NCBI GenBank assembly: GCA_031772625.1 | Contig: CM062811.1 | Coordinates: 646,178,820 to 646,242,819 of the forward strand | Source of the DNA: Pinus tabuliformis | Lineage: Eukaryota > Streptophyta > Pinopsida > Pinales > Pinaceae | Length of the DNA stretch: 64,000 nt | Reading direction: 5' to 3' | Shown: positions 34,901 through 44,727 of the stretch, one piece after another | Position numbering within the stretch: the first letter of the stretch is position 1 | How the letters are laid out: every line of letters starts with the position of its first letter | Position numbers and translations under genes: made by a program | The notes under the pieces: generated by a model | Database searches by the model: none | What the model was told of the DNA's origin: nothing | The model's input: only the letters and a program-made list of their open reading frames with translations

Positions 34901-36430
34901 TTGGAGCCTCCCTTCCAAGCTTCACAGCAACTTGCCTTGCTTCATCAAGTTCACAAGCTTCAGTATCTTTCTTGCACAAAGGCAGTGTTAGAGCCTAGAT
35001 TGACCTCAGGCTAAAGGGAGGCAATCCTAAGATAACCACAAACCAAGCTTAACCTGGTAGCTAGCCCTACCAGGTCAAGAGAGGGCTCTCTCCTTGAGAA
35101 TCTCAGCCAAGATGACTGGAAAATATCGATTTTAGGCTAGGTATAGTAGCTCTAGGGTTTTTTGGTTGATTTTGATGGTTTTGTTGCTGGATCAAATGGA
35201 GTAGGCAGCTTTGGGTCCGGGAAATCAAGTCAGAAATACAGGGTGTTCCATGGCGCAAGGTAGGCAGGTGTTTTAGCACTTGAAATTGAGTGAGATGGTA
35301 GGTCTAAGACTGATGAGGAGCTAAGGAGGGCATTCAAAGATCATGAGTCCTCTTCAAATAGTAGAAAACATCAAAAACTAAATGGATTCCCAAGGTAGAG
35401 CACTGTAACCAATGTATTCTACCTATCTATCTTGATTTCATTTAGTTAGAAGAATGAATTAGATTTTTGGCACACATAGCACATGAGAAAAAATAATAAT
35501 AGAAGAAGAAACTATGAAAAAACACATTACAACAAGAATCCCACAAAAATAGCTGCAAATCCTGGTTTATTTCGTTGTCAAACTGCTGTAAAGATGTACA
35601 ATATAGCTCAGAGCATCCAAGAGAGTCCAACCTTTTCAAATGAGGAAGAAAATACATAATATAGACAACCAAACCACTCATACTAAACTTCAGGGGTTGA
35701 ATCCAAGAGATAAGGGACTATTACAACCATTTCCAAACAAGGAACAAGAATATAGGCAGTGGAACAGCTTGCCTCTATAAGCATGGAAACTAATTCATTG
35801 ACCCCCAAACCACCTCAAAATGATGAATCTACCCTCTAAGGTCATTTTACAATTACATTTACATAGCATAGCATCATTTACAATCATAAATTCATCCATG
35901 ATGAGAGAAAAAGTCAACTTGTAGAAAAACTAGGCGAAAACTGGATTTTTGGGCAAACTGGCTCTATGCATAGTGCCACTGGCCAGGTGCATAATGCCAC
36001 TTTGAAGCTACTTTTGGAGGCCTTCCCCTTAGCCACATTGAGCCCACGATAGCTCATTGGAAAGGTCTTCCTGTCTAGTTTCTGGAACATCTTGAATTTG
36101 TGCATTTGGATGTCATTTTCCCCCTCAAAAGTGAAATCTCCCAAGGCTACTTCTGTGTGTCCAAAAAGAGGCAGAGAGGTCATTTTTGATGGTTTTTTGA
36201 CCTTTTTGTGACCAAGTTCTACTCCAAAATTGCTGATATTTTCTAGGTTTGATGCTCTCATCATGATAAATCCAAATATACAAGCCATTTCTCCAAAAAT
36301 TCTTCCAGTGAAAAGCGTAGCACCAGTGGCGCTACGCACCTAGGGCAAATTTCTGTGTTGCAAAATTTCAAAAATTGAAAATGACCAAAATTTGTCAAAA
36401 CTTGCCCAGATTTGGCACAAGGCACTATCA
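34901..36430. other. Mostly non-coding stretch downstream of gene J
   Basis: The minus frame 35,914-36,339 (141 codons) is open and starts inside a GCGTAGC repeat, but I do not recognise it and see no second copy. GCGTAGCGCC-type repeats lie at 35,950-36,000 and 36,309-36,343. Confidence 0.35.
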
Positions 36431-38043
36431 TTAATTGCTTTGATGGGCTAGTGAGGCTTCAGCCAAGATTTTTAATTTATCTTGCTCCTTTTTTCTCCTT
36501 AAGGCCTTCCTCAACCTAGCCTTAAGCTTCCTCATCCTTATGTTGCATATTTTGTTCCGGGTCATGTAGTGGTAGGCCATGTGGTGAAGCATCTTCTTGT
36601 CTCTATTGGCCTTCTCAAGCAGCCCCTCAAGGTGTATGTTGACCCTCTCAAGCCAAGTTTCTCAGTCATTCTCGATCTCTTTCTCAATTGGAGTCAACTT
36701 AACCTTTTCCTTCTTAGCCTTTTGCTAGTTCTCCTTGATCATTTGCAGCTCCATGAGGACTTGCTTGTTGGTCAATTGTTTGTTTTCTTGCTCTAGATAT
36801 TTGATGATCCACTTAGCCCTCTCTAAGTTGTCAGACAAAGCTTGTATCTCAGCCTCTTGTTCCTTTATGATCATGTCTTTGATAGTCTTTGGATCTTGAG
36901 TATCCAAGTCAATGACATCAACTCCTTGTGTCTCCTCATGATCAACAAGGTCAAAATCTCTCTCTTGCCCATCACTAAGATCCTTCTCATGCATCTTTTT
37001 CTTGCCTTTACCTTTGCCCATTTTGTGCTACTCAACCTGTACCTGTTTAGTTGAAGAAGAAGGCAAATCCCCTTCCACTCCTTGTGGAGATAGCATTTGC
37101 TTGTAGCCTAATGATGAAGGTGAGACCCCTTCCACACCTTGTGGAGATAATACTCACCTGGCAGCTGCAAAAAGTTTCCTAGTGCCTCTCTTGTATGTCA
37201 CAAATACTGGAACTCCAACAGTTTCAGTCTCTTGGACCTTTTCATGTCCTGAAGGTCCACCTTCTTCATGAGGCACTGATGAAAAGACTTGAGGGCCTTT
37301 GAAAATCTCATGAGAAATGAAAGTCTCCCATGGCATGTTAATAAGGTTCAACTGATGTAAAACAATGATTTTAATCAAAGAGTAGTGGTAAATGCTAGTT
37401 AACTGTTGGGGGTATGATTTCTTCTTTACAATGAGTGCCATATTCTCAATGTTTTTGAACATAAAGTAGGGGATATTCATCATTCTCACCCTAGTGAAAT
37501 GCATCAGCAGTCTAATGTGGTAGGCATACAAGCGGGAGAACCTACCTTCACAAGTAAAGTACTTGATGATGATCTTCATCAATGGAGCAAACCCATCCTC
37601 CAAGAATTTAAAGGGGAATACTCTCTTGAGTTTTCCATGGTATTTAGCCTTGATGTAAGGCTGATAGTACTCCCTGTCAATGTCCTGACATTTGTTCCAC
37701 TTTTCACCCACATTTGGAATACCTGTAGCCTCTGAAATAACAACGGGTGACAAAGTGAATGTAACTCCAGCAAGGTTTACTTCTTTGTTGTCAAAATGTT
37801 TCACAAACAACCTTGCTAATTCATGATGAAATTTAACCCTTTCCACCATTTCACAGAAACTAAAACATGACTGATGTCTAAAACAAGAAATGGAAAATGG
37901 TAGGCTTGCAGCTCCCTCAAACTGGTGGGCTCCTCTCTGATATGTTTTCCTCCCTTATGAGGCTTCCTACCCTATGTGTCTCTCTCCCTGGAACTGTCAC
38001 TAAGGGTTTCTTCTTCATGTTCATACTCACTGTCCCTCTCCAT
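36431..38043 (-). pseudogene. Gene J: retrotransposon accessory-type protein with coiled-coil tail
   Basis: The minus-strand frame from about 37,870 to 36,431 can be read as one frame with four stops. The N-terminal half (37,849-37,154) has LAGVTFTLSPVVISEATGIP followed by GEKWNK and later IPYFMFKNIENMALIVKKK; this resembles an accessory ORF common in plant LTR elements. The C-terminal half has a basic GKGKGKKKM start and a long coiled coil (AEIQALSDNLERAKWIIKYL). An upstream ATG at 38,041-38,043 opens an acidic leader (SEYEHEEETLSDSS), but in another frame. A direct LSPQGVEG repeat sits between the halves. Function is unknown. Confidence 0.5.
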
Positions 38044-38110
38044 TGTTGTATAGTTGTTTCTCTTGTGGTGAATGAAGTGTGGTGAATGAATGTAAGATGA
38101 GTATGAAGAG

Positions 38111-38118
38111 ATTTTATA
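38111..38118 (-). promoter_or_regulatory. TATA box upstream of gene J
   Basis: TATAAAAT on the minus strand lies about 70 bp before the first ATG of J, in a pyrimidine- and CCCTAAACC-rich stretch. The placement suits a pol II core promoter. Confidence 0.4.
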
Positions 38119-38463
38119 GGTAAATAGGTGAGAGTGAATAAGAGAGTGAGTAGGGTTTGGGAATAGTGTAGGGTTTGGGGATTGGGGAAAAGTTTAGGGA
38201 ATGATGTCTAGGGAATTATATATGAGGGGATGGGGTTTAGGGAAGCAAATAGATGATATAGGACAGTAGTAATGAGTGAGCTTTTTAAAATATATGAGAC
38301 AATTTGGTGAAAATTAGGGTTTGATTTTTTGAGAGACAAAACCACCAAATACTGATGCAACAACCTCTTTTCAACAAGAATGATGGTGTTACTTGCAAAG
38401 AGGCACTTTGGAAGTTTTGAAGTGAATTGATGCAATTTAGAACGATTCTGGAGCTTGATTGCC

Positions 38464-38605
38464 AGGTGCGTAGCGCACTCACCTAGGTGTGTCGCACTGG
38501 TTTGGTGCGTAGCGCCAGTTCAATTTTACACTGTATAAATCACCCAGGTATGTAGCGCCAGTTCTATGCGTAGCGTCGGGCTTTGGTGCATAGTGCCAGT
38601 CACAT
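38464..38605. repeat. GGTGCGTAGCGCCAGT-type repeat cluster upstream of gene J
   Basis: Six variants of the 16-mer occur, near 38,464, 38,485, 38,504, 38,547, 38,565 and 38,585. The same motif is found downstream of J at 35,950-36,000 and 36,309-36,343. Confidence 0.7.
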
Positions 38606-39367
38606 TTCTCCAAAAACACAGTGAATGCACCCCCTTTGCTCAATAACACTTCAAAATTGCGTTTTTGGCTTGTGGACTTCAACTCAAACAATGAAATGAC
38701 TTAAGAGAGGGATGACCTTTATATGGCTTGGCAACTTTTGATTTTTTAATTTTCAAAACCCACTTTATAATGTCTATTTGCTTTTCAAATACTCTATTTT
38801 TTTGGATGCTTGATCTTTTGCTTTGAACAAGTGAACTAATGTTTGATTTCTTTGACTTTTGCAGTGGCATGTACTTGGAAATATCAGCAGGTGACCAGGA
38901 GTGGCATGAAGCTATTAATTACATATGAGAAATAATAAAATTACATGAAATTTACACATAATATACCAATGCTCTGTTTTGAATTTTTTTTTTTTAGTTT
39001 ACAAATTATGAGATTAAAACTTTTCTGATGATTATTTTCATCCTCATGTGTCTGCTAACCATTATTAATCTAGTTACTGAAAATTTGTCATGGTAAAACC
39101 CTAAATACCAAATGGAACTGAAACCCTAAGACCTAAGACCCAATTGATTAAATGAACTGAAAATAAACCTGAACCATTGACTAAAAAGTATGAAAGGGAG
39201 TCAGTAGATATATGTCATGAGGGAAAAAACTGAAATGAACCCTACCATCAGTTGATCCATGACCTAATGGAATGAAACTCATCAAAATGGGACACCTAGT
39301 ATGAAATGCAAAAGAGTAATTTTGATCATTGATGGTAGTGTGAAGACACTGACACTAACAGGCAGCC
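38606..39367. other. Unassigned AT-rich non-coding stretch
   Basis: No ORF, repeat or RNA gene is supported. It ends just before a TGTTGGTCATAG that might be the start of repeat C copy 2. Confidence 0.4.
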
Positions 39368-42300
39368 TGTTGGTCATAGCTTGATCCATTCCCGTCACAA
39401 GTTGTTCACCCGGACTTGGTCCAGTTGTAAGTTGAGTATCTTCCCCTTGAAAATTGCACATTTCTAGAGGGCAACCAACCTTCCCTTTAGAAATTGCGTA
39501 ATCCTCTATGGCAGCCTATTGGCTCCAGGATTGCGCAATCTTGCTTGCCAACACTCCCAGCAGGATTTGCGCAAATTTCCCTAGCAAGGCTGCTTAGCCC
39601 AAAATTTGTGCAAATATGGGCAAAAGTCAGTCACTCTGCCCAGGAAGTGCACAAATATCCTGGGCAGCCAACCCACCTCCCAGCCAAAAATTCACATTTT
39701 TCTCCAGCATTCGAGCAGTCTCTTACATGTGTTTTTGAGTTTACCGGTTTCCTCCAGGACTAAGAAAAAAAAACTTGTATGCATGGGCTGCTTCTCCCAA
39801 GGCAGCATGCAAAGGCATCCCTTGTTTTAGGGATCTATGCTTAGCAGTTGGAGGTTACATGCAAGGAGAAATTGTGAAACCTCCCACCAAGTGTCGCTTC
39901 CCCTAGATTCATGGCATGCACATCACAACCTTGATGTTATCAAAACTCATCAAACGGACGCTATAGAGCTCATTCCTCACATCAACCTTGCATCTATGAC
40001 ATCCTACATCACATCTAGGAGCAGTCGGCACATTTAGCTCAGTTGTTTTAGAGTAAGCCCACTTAAGTAAGCCCACTTCCCATGCCTTGTGCTGCATTTC
40101 TGTCACTTTTTTTTGTTTTCACTTATGGGAGTACTATTTGCTTGATTTATTTGAACAATTATTGTCGATTACATATATACTAGCTTGTCCTAGCTCTGTT
40201 TCAGTTTTCGTTGCTATCTCACTATTGTCACATGCATGAAATTGTTTTGCATAGACGTTTGCCCAACTAGAAAACTGCCTCACCCACATGCATGTTGATC
40301 TGTTTGTTGAATCTTTCATTCATTTTTTGCATGCACCGTCAATCACTCCTTCTATCACTTAGTGTTGCCATGCATTTACTATCTTAGTTGCTTTCATGTT
40401 CCCGTCGGTGAGTTGGGCCAACCTTGGCCCGGACTCTACCTTCACCAAGGCTGCATTGCGCAATATGGGGAGGGAAGGCTCACCTTCCTCTCCAGATTTG
40501 TTTATTCCTGCCCAACACTAGCCTCCAGGACTATTTTGCACATTCCTGGAGGACAGTTGCTGCTTGGCCCAAGAAATTGCGCAAATATGTCCCTAGGCCA
40601 ACAATCCTTCCCAGCTGGAATTGTGCATTGTGCAATTCCAGCAGTCAACAGCCAGACTAGACTATGCATTGTGCAATTCCAGTCGTTATCTAGTCTCCCA
40701 ATAGCCCAGACTGTGCCTTAAGCAGTCTTGGTAGTCGGCCTCCTGACCTCTAGGCCGAAATTGCACAACCTTGATGATCATTGACCCAGGTATGTTGCAA
40801 GTCAGTTCTAATGTTCATTTTGGTTTTCGACTGATATATTTCTAGCTATGAGTACAGGTACAATGGTTGCCTCTTAGCAGTATAGGTACAATGGCTTCCA
40901 AGAGAGCAAAGACAAGGACACCGTTCAGATCACACTTTGGGATGCAGTCGATCAAGTGTCTATGAGCTTGCCTACTCACGAAGACATCAAGCTATTCATA
41001 GACAAGGATATCAAGCAACAACATCACAACAAGCATCATCATGAACAGCCGTTGAAGGCAACATATCGAATGCAGGGAATGCAGCAAATCCAGTGAATGC
41101 AAGAAGAAGGTTGTTGACAACACAGAGGCAAAACAAAGTTTTAAGATCAAGCAGATCCATTAATATTGAAAGAAACTTTGGAGACTCAGGCTATGAGGTG
41201 ACGGAGCGACATGAAGGTCATGCAAATACAAAGAATGGAACGAAGAAAAAGTTGCATGTGCCAAAGCAGCAACTCAAGGAAGAACATGAAGCTGCACAAA
41301 GAGTTGAATGAATTGCAGCAAGATCAGGAACAACAGTGGGAACAACATGCACTCACGGATGAAATTGCGCTCGTGCAAGTTAAAGATCCATCCCAGCAGT
41401 TGACATGGAGCAGACATGGTGAGAAGTGTTGTTGGTCACATGCAAGGGATTCAACATCATGCATGTCGTTGAGCACACGCATGCAATCCAACCCATTCAA
41501 CACACTCACCAAGGTGAAGACAAGAATCAAGTCCAACTAGGGCTGAATATGAACTTCGACAAGTTGATGCGCATGCCCAACAGCACACACTTGAATATCA
41601 ACACATACACTATGCATCAGTGTGTTTATGATTCAACTGCACCCAAGAAGACCATGCACATGTTAGCAGATGAGTTGGATGAAGGAGCCGAACCAATGCA
41701 TCGGTTGCAACGGAGGCAAGAGTTCGCTTCAACAAGATGTCACCATGAGGTGCATGCACACCATCACAGACGACCAAGCTTGGCATCAGCTCACCACCTT
41801 CACCATCACAAGCATGTCAAAGAGTTGGTCTCATCACAATAGACTGAGTGTCAGTGATGTCTTGCAAGGCTTGCTCAAGCCATGTTGTCTCACATGAGTA
41901 CATGTGGATTGTAATGTTGAGTCATGTCAAGTGTAAGTCAAGTGTCAATAAGTGGATGTAACAACCATAAAGTATGTGAAGAGTCATGAGGGTAGTTGAA
42001 CTGTCACAAAGGGGAATGTCAAGGGTCACTCCACCCTTTGCTATAAATAGTCTGTCATAACTCATTGTATAGGCTTTTGGTCAACCAAGCTTCTAATAAG
42101 ACTATCTTGGATAAATCTTGGATAGTATTGTAACGTGCCTTGGCTTCTCCACTGCATGGATCTAGTTCATCTCTTTGGAGGAGCAGGTGGATGTGGTTGT
42201 AACGTTCCACTATTAAGGCTAGCAGGTTTACTTGGATGTATTGTATGATTGTGACTTACACTTCTTTATATAATAAGAACCAACACATTTTCATGCATAT

Positions 42301-42903
42301 GTTGTTATTGTAGTTGGATTGTTCTAGTTGCCTTAATTATATATGTTGTTTAACTTACATATTTGTGTATGAACTAATTTGTATGCAATTATATGAATCT
42401 TGTTGTTAATGTCTTGTATATGTTTTTAATGTTGTCCTGTTCGTGTCGACTACTCTGCTAAACACCAGACAGATCTTTCACATGAACCTCGCTGTAACAA
42501 CTGTTCCACTCGTCTTAGACTGATCTATGAGTGTTGTACATGTTATCTTACCTTGTATGTTGTGACTGCCGCATCCGAGTGGACTGCTCCGCCGGAAGTT
42601 GTGCGTGTCCTTTTGTGTTGTGTGTTCCTAACCGAGTTGGGATTGATCCCTTTCAACCTAGAACTCACCTTCACCCTCATCTCCCCTTATGTGTTAGAAC
42701 CTCTCATACACCTTATTTGATTCACTGCATCAGTCACACCCTTGCTACTCACAATGTTATCTTACTTGCCTCTGTGCAACATCGCGGTCAAGGCATTACC
42801 TTATGACCCACTGCTAGGACTCCTACACCAAAAGGTCTGAGGTCTAATTGGGACTTCTTACCAGGGAGATCCCCTTGAAATGTTGGCGGGTCCAACACCA
42901 TCA
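39368..42903 (+). repeat. Repeat C, copy 2
   Basis: From 40,008 to 42,903 it matches copy 1. About 640 bp more lie upstream and hold further TTGCGCAA palindromes (39,531 and 39,568). The left boundary at 39,368 is a guess from TGTTGG. Coding-like pieces include 41,093-41,311 and the DAVDQVSMSLPTHEDIKLF reading near 40,940-41,010. The LTR-like part from about 41,884 has CTATAAATAG near 42,041. Element D starts 71 bp after the match ends. Confidence 0.55.
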
Positions 42904-42974
42904 ACACTCATATTAAGCCAACACCCATATCTACTCATCAATAATAATCCCAAAAATCATCAGTACATCCATTC

Positions 42975-43960
42975 TATTGGGATGGGGTCCCCTGGGTCAG
43001 TTTTGGGTTAAAAACCCAAGTTTTGTTGTAAATTTTGATGAAAAGATGTGAAGTATCTACAAATTGTGGATTCAGAGTGTGTAGGTAGTTGGGAGTCAAA
43101 AAGTCTTTTTATACTCATTTATGTAAAGTTGAGTCAGTTTGGAGATCTACACATGGTCCATGGACCATGGGATTGTATAAATAGGTGTGTCTTAGAGAGT
43201 TTAAGGTAGATCTATGTCTATGTCTATGGGTACGATGAATGGAGTCTTAGAGAGTTAGCGCAGGAAAGTAAGTCTTAGAGGGGGAAAAGGCTCTGCAGCT
43301 GAGTGCGCAGAGGCCTAGAATAGTGTCCACAGCTGAGTGCGCAGACCCCTGCAGCTGAGTGCATAGGGAAGTTTTGAGTCTATAACCTTATACTAAAGAT
43401 CAATAAAGAAGATTGTTGGAGAAATTCATATGTTTTACTATTGTTTATGGTTGCGATATATGTTGTGATGAGATAATGTCTTTATGAAACAATGATATAT
43501 TGATGCACAAAACTACTTGATAATTCTTATTAATTGAACGCAATTCATGTTAAGTATTTATGAGAAGATCGTAATACATTCTGTTGCGTTTGTCAAGCAC
43601 TTAAGTAGATCTAAGTAGATTTTGATCTAAGGATAATTTATGGTGTGCAAAAGTAGGTAATTCATCTGTTCAGGGTCCACAAAAGCTAATCATCAACCTC
43701 CGTGGAGGTCTAGGGGCCATTTGGAGGGAGTTATAGTACCAACCCCTAAGGGCTTATAGATTGGCATGAAGGAAGATCTAGGGCATAAAAAGACATCATA
43801 CTGATCTCTAGATGCAAAAACTTGCTTCCAGCATCCCCCCATACTGCTTCAGGTGAGACTTCAGTCCATGCTAAATGGATTGATGCCGAAAGGGACAATA
43901 TTGTAGGGTTTTATTGGCGCAAATAACACTGAACCTAGGTCAGGAACCACTAAGCCAACA
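42975..43960 (+). repeat. 5' LTR of element D
   Basis: The 986-bp segment starts TATTGGGATGGG (TG to TA change) and ends TAAGCCAACA. It is the reverse complement equivalent of the A LTRs. Three GCAGCTGAGTGCGCAGA-type repeats lie near 43,293-43,367. Confidence 0.88.
43152..43183 (+). promoter_or_regulatory. Palindrome and TATA box in the D LTR
   Basis: CATGGTCCATGGACCATG (43,152-43,169) is a perfect 18-bp palindrome, and TATAAATA follows at 43,176-43,183. Both LTRs of A and the B LTR have the palindrome at the same place in slightly decayed form. Confidence 0.6.
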
Positions 43961-43962
43961 AA

Positions 43963-43980
43963 TGGTTTCTTTGCTGGGAC
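43963..43980 (+). promoter_or_regulatory. Primer-binding site candidate of element D
   Basis: TGGTTTCTTTGCTGGGAC begins two bases after the LTR end, equivalent to the site in A and B. It resembles, but does not match, a tRNA-Asp type site. Confidence 0.55.
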
Positions 43981-44005
43981 TGGGATCTGCATAAAGAGAT
44001 GTGTG

Positions 44006-44440
44006 ATGTCGCATCACTGGAATCCGATCAAGAAGGAAATTGAGAAGTGGTTGGATAGAAATATCCACGAATTCGCAACGCAAGAGAACAAAAATATGCG
44101 CCTATCAAAAGAGAAGTGTTTGGATATATATTTGTACATGGAAATACACAAAATTTTCTTCTGCACCTTCTCGATCGAGCTATACGAGTGGATAGCTAAG
44201 TTGGTAGATGACCAAGGAAGGTGGAGGCTTGATGAACCAATAGTGTGGACTCCAGAGCTAGTGCGGAGGTTGGAAGCTTTTGAAGATAAGATCATGCATG
44301 CTATTGATCATTGGCTTGATTGGGTTATAGGAGGATTTGTTACAAAATTCACGGTTGATACCTCATTCAGCTACAACAAAGTACAGCAATGCTTCTTCAA
44401 AAGACCACAAGGTAAGTACCTACAATCTTTGAATACCTAG
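44006..44440 (+). CDS. ORF0 of element D, conserved ORF of unknown function
   Basis: The ATG at 44,006 is matched by ATG in A and B. The 144-codon frame has no internal stop. It includes HWNPIKKEIEKWLDRNIHEF, FSIELYEWIAKLVDDQGRWR, PIVWTPELVRRLEAFEDKI, AIDHWLDWVIGGFVTKFTVD and RPQGKYLQSLNT. It is Trp-, Glu- and Lys-rich and looks helical, without a signal peptide or membrane segment. The nucleotides CAAGGTAAGTACC at 44,408-44,420 are a near-perfect splice donor and encode QGKY in all three copies. A splice to an acceptor at 44,492 would remove 81 nt. I do not recognise the family. Confidence 0.6.
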   Translation: MSHHWNPIKKEIEKWLDRNIHEFATQENKNMRLSKEKCLDIYLYMEIHKIFFCTFSIELYEWIAKLVDDQGRWRLDEPIVWTPELVRRLEAFEDKIMHAIDHWLDWVIGGFVTKFTVDTSFSYNKVQQCFFKRPQGKYLQSLNT

Positions 44441-44727
44441 ATTAAGATGTTGTTGTGTGAAAAACGAGTTATTCCATTACCTTGATATTCAGAGCTATGC
44501 GAAGTGGAAAACTCTTTAGGGATCGAGGGAAAACAGGTCCTAAGTATGGCTTGCTAATTTGACCTCCTTTGAGTGACGACGAAGGAGCGGTACAAGCCTC
44601 ACCACGTAGTGTGTTCCAACTGATAAGACAAGGTTTTCAGCAGATACATCATCCATCCACTCCACCGCCACCTTCACCTCCATAGCATACACCTTCACCC
44701 ACACTACCACCACCATCGTTGTTCAAC
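44441..44727 (+). other. Spacer between ORF0 and gag in element D
   Basis: A Pro-rich reading (STPPPPSPP) lies directly upstream of the gag ATG in the gag frame, and SPRSVFQLIRQGFQQ upstream of it is echoed in A. A stop at 44,683 separates them from the ATG at 44,728. An acceptor-like TTCAG lies at 44,488-44,492. Confidence 0.4.

Noticed and set aside
35914-36339. 141-codon minus ORF downstream of gene J
   Set aside because: Open, but no recognisable domain and no second copy; not called as a gene, although it starts within the GCGTAGC motif.
39363-39367. CAGCC as target duplication of repeat C copy 2
   Set aside because: No matching CAGCC follows the right end at 42,903.
41093-41842. Overlapping ORFs in repeat C copy 2 taken as separate genes
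   Set aside because: Copy 1 has stops and shifts at these places; they are at best remnants of a single gag-like frame.
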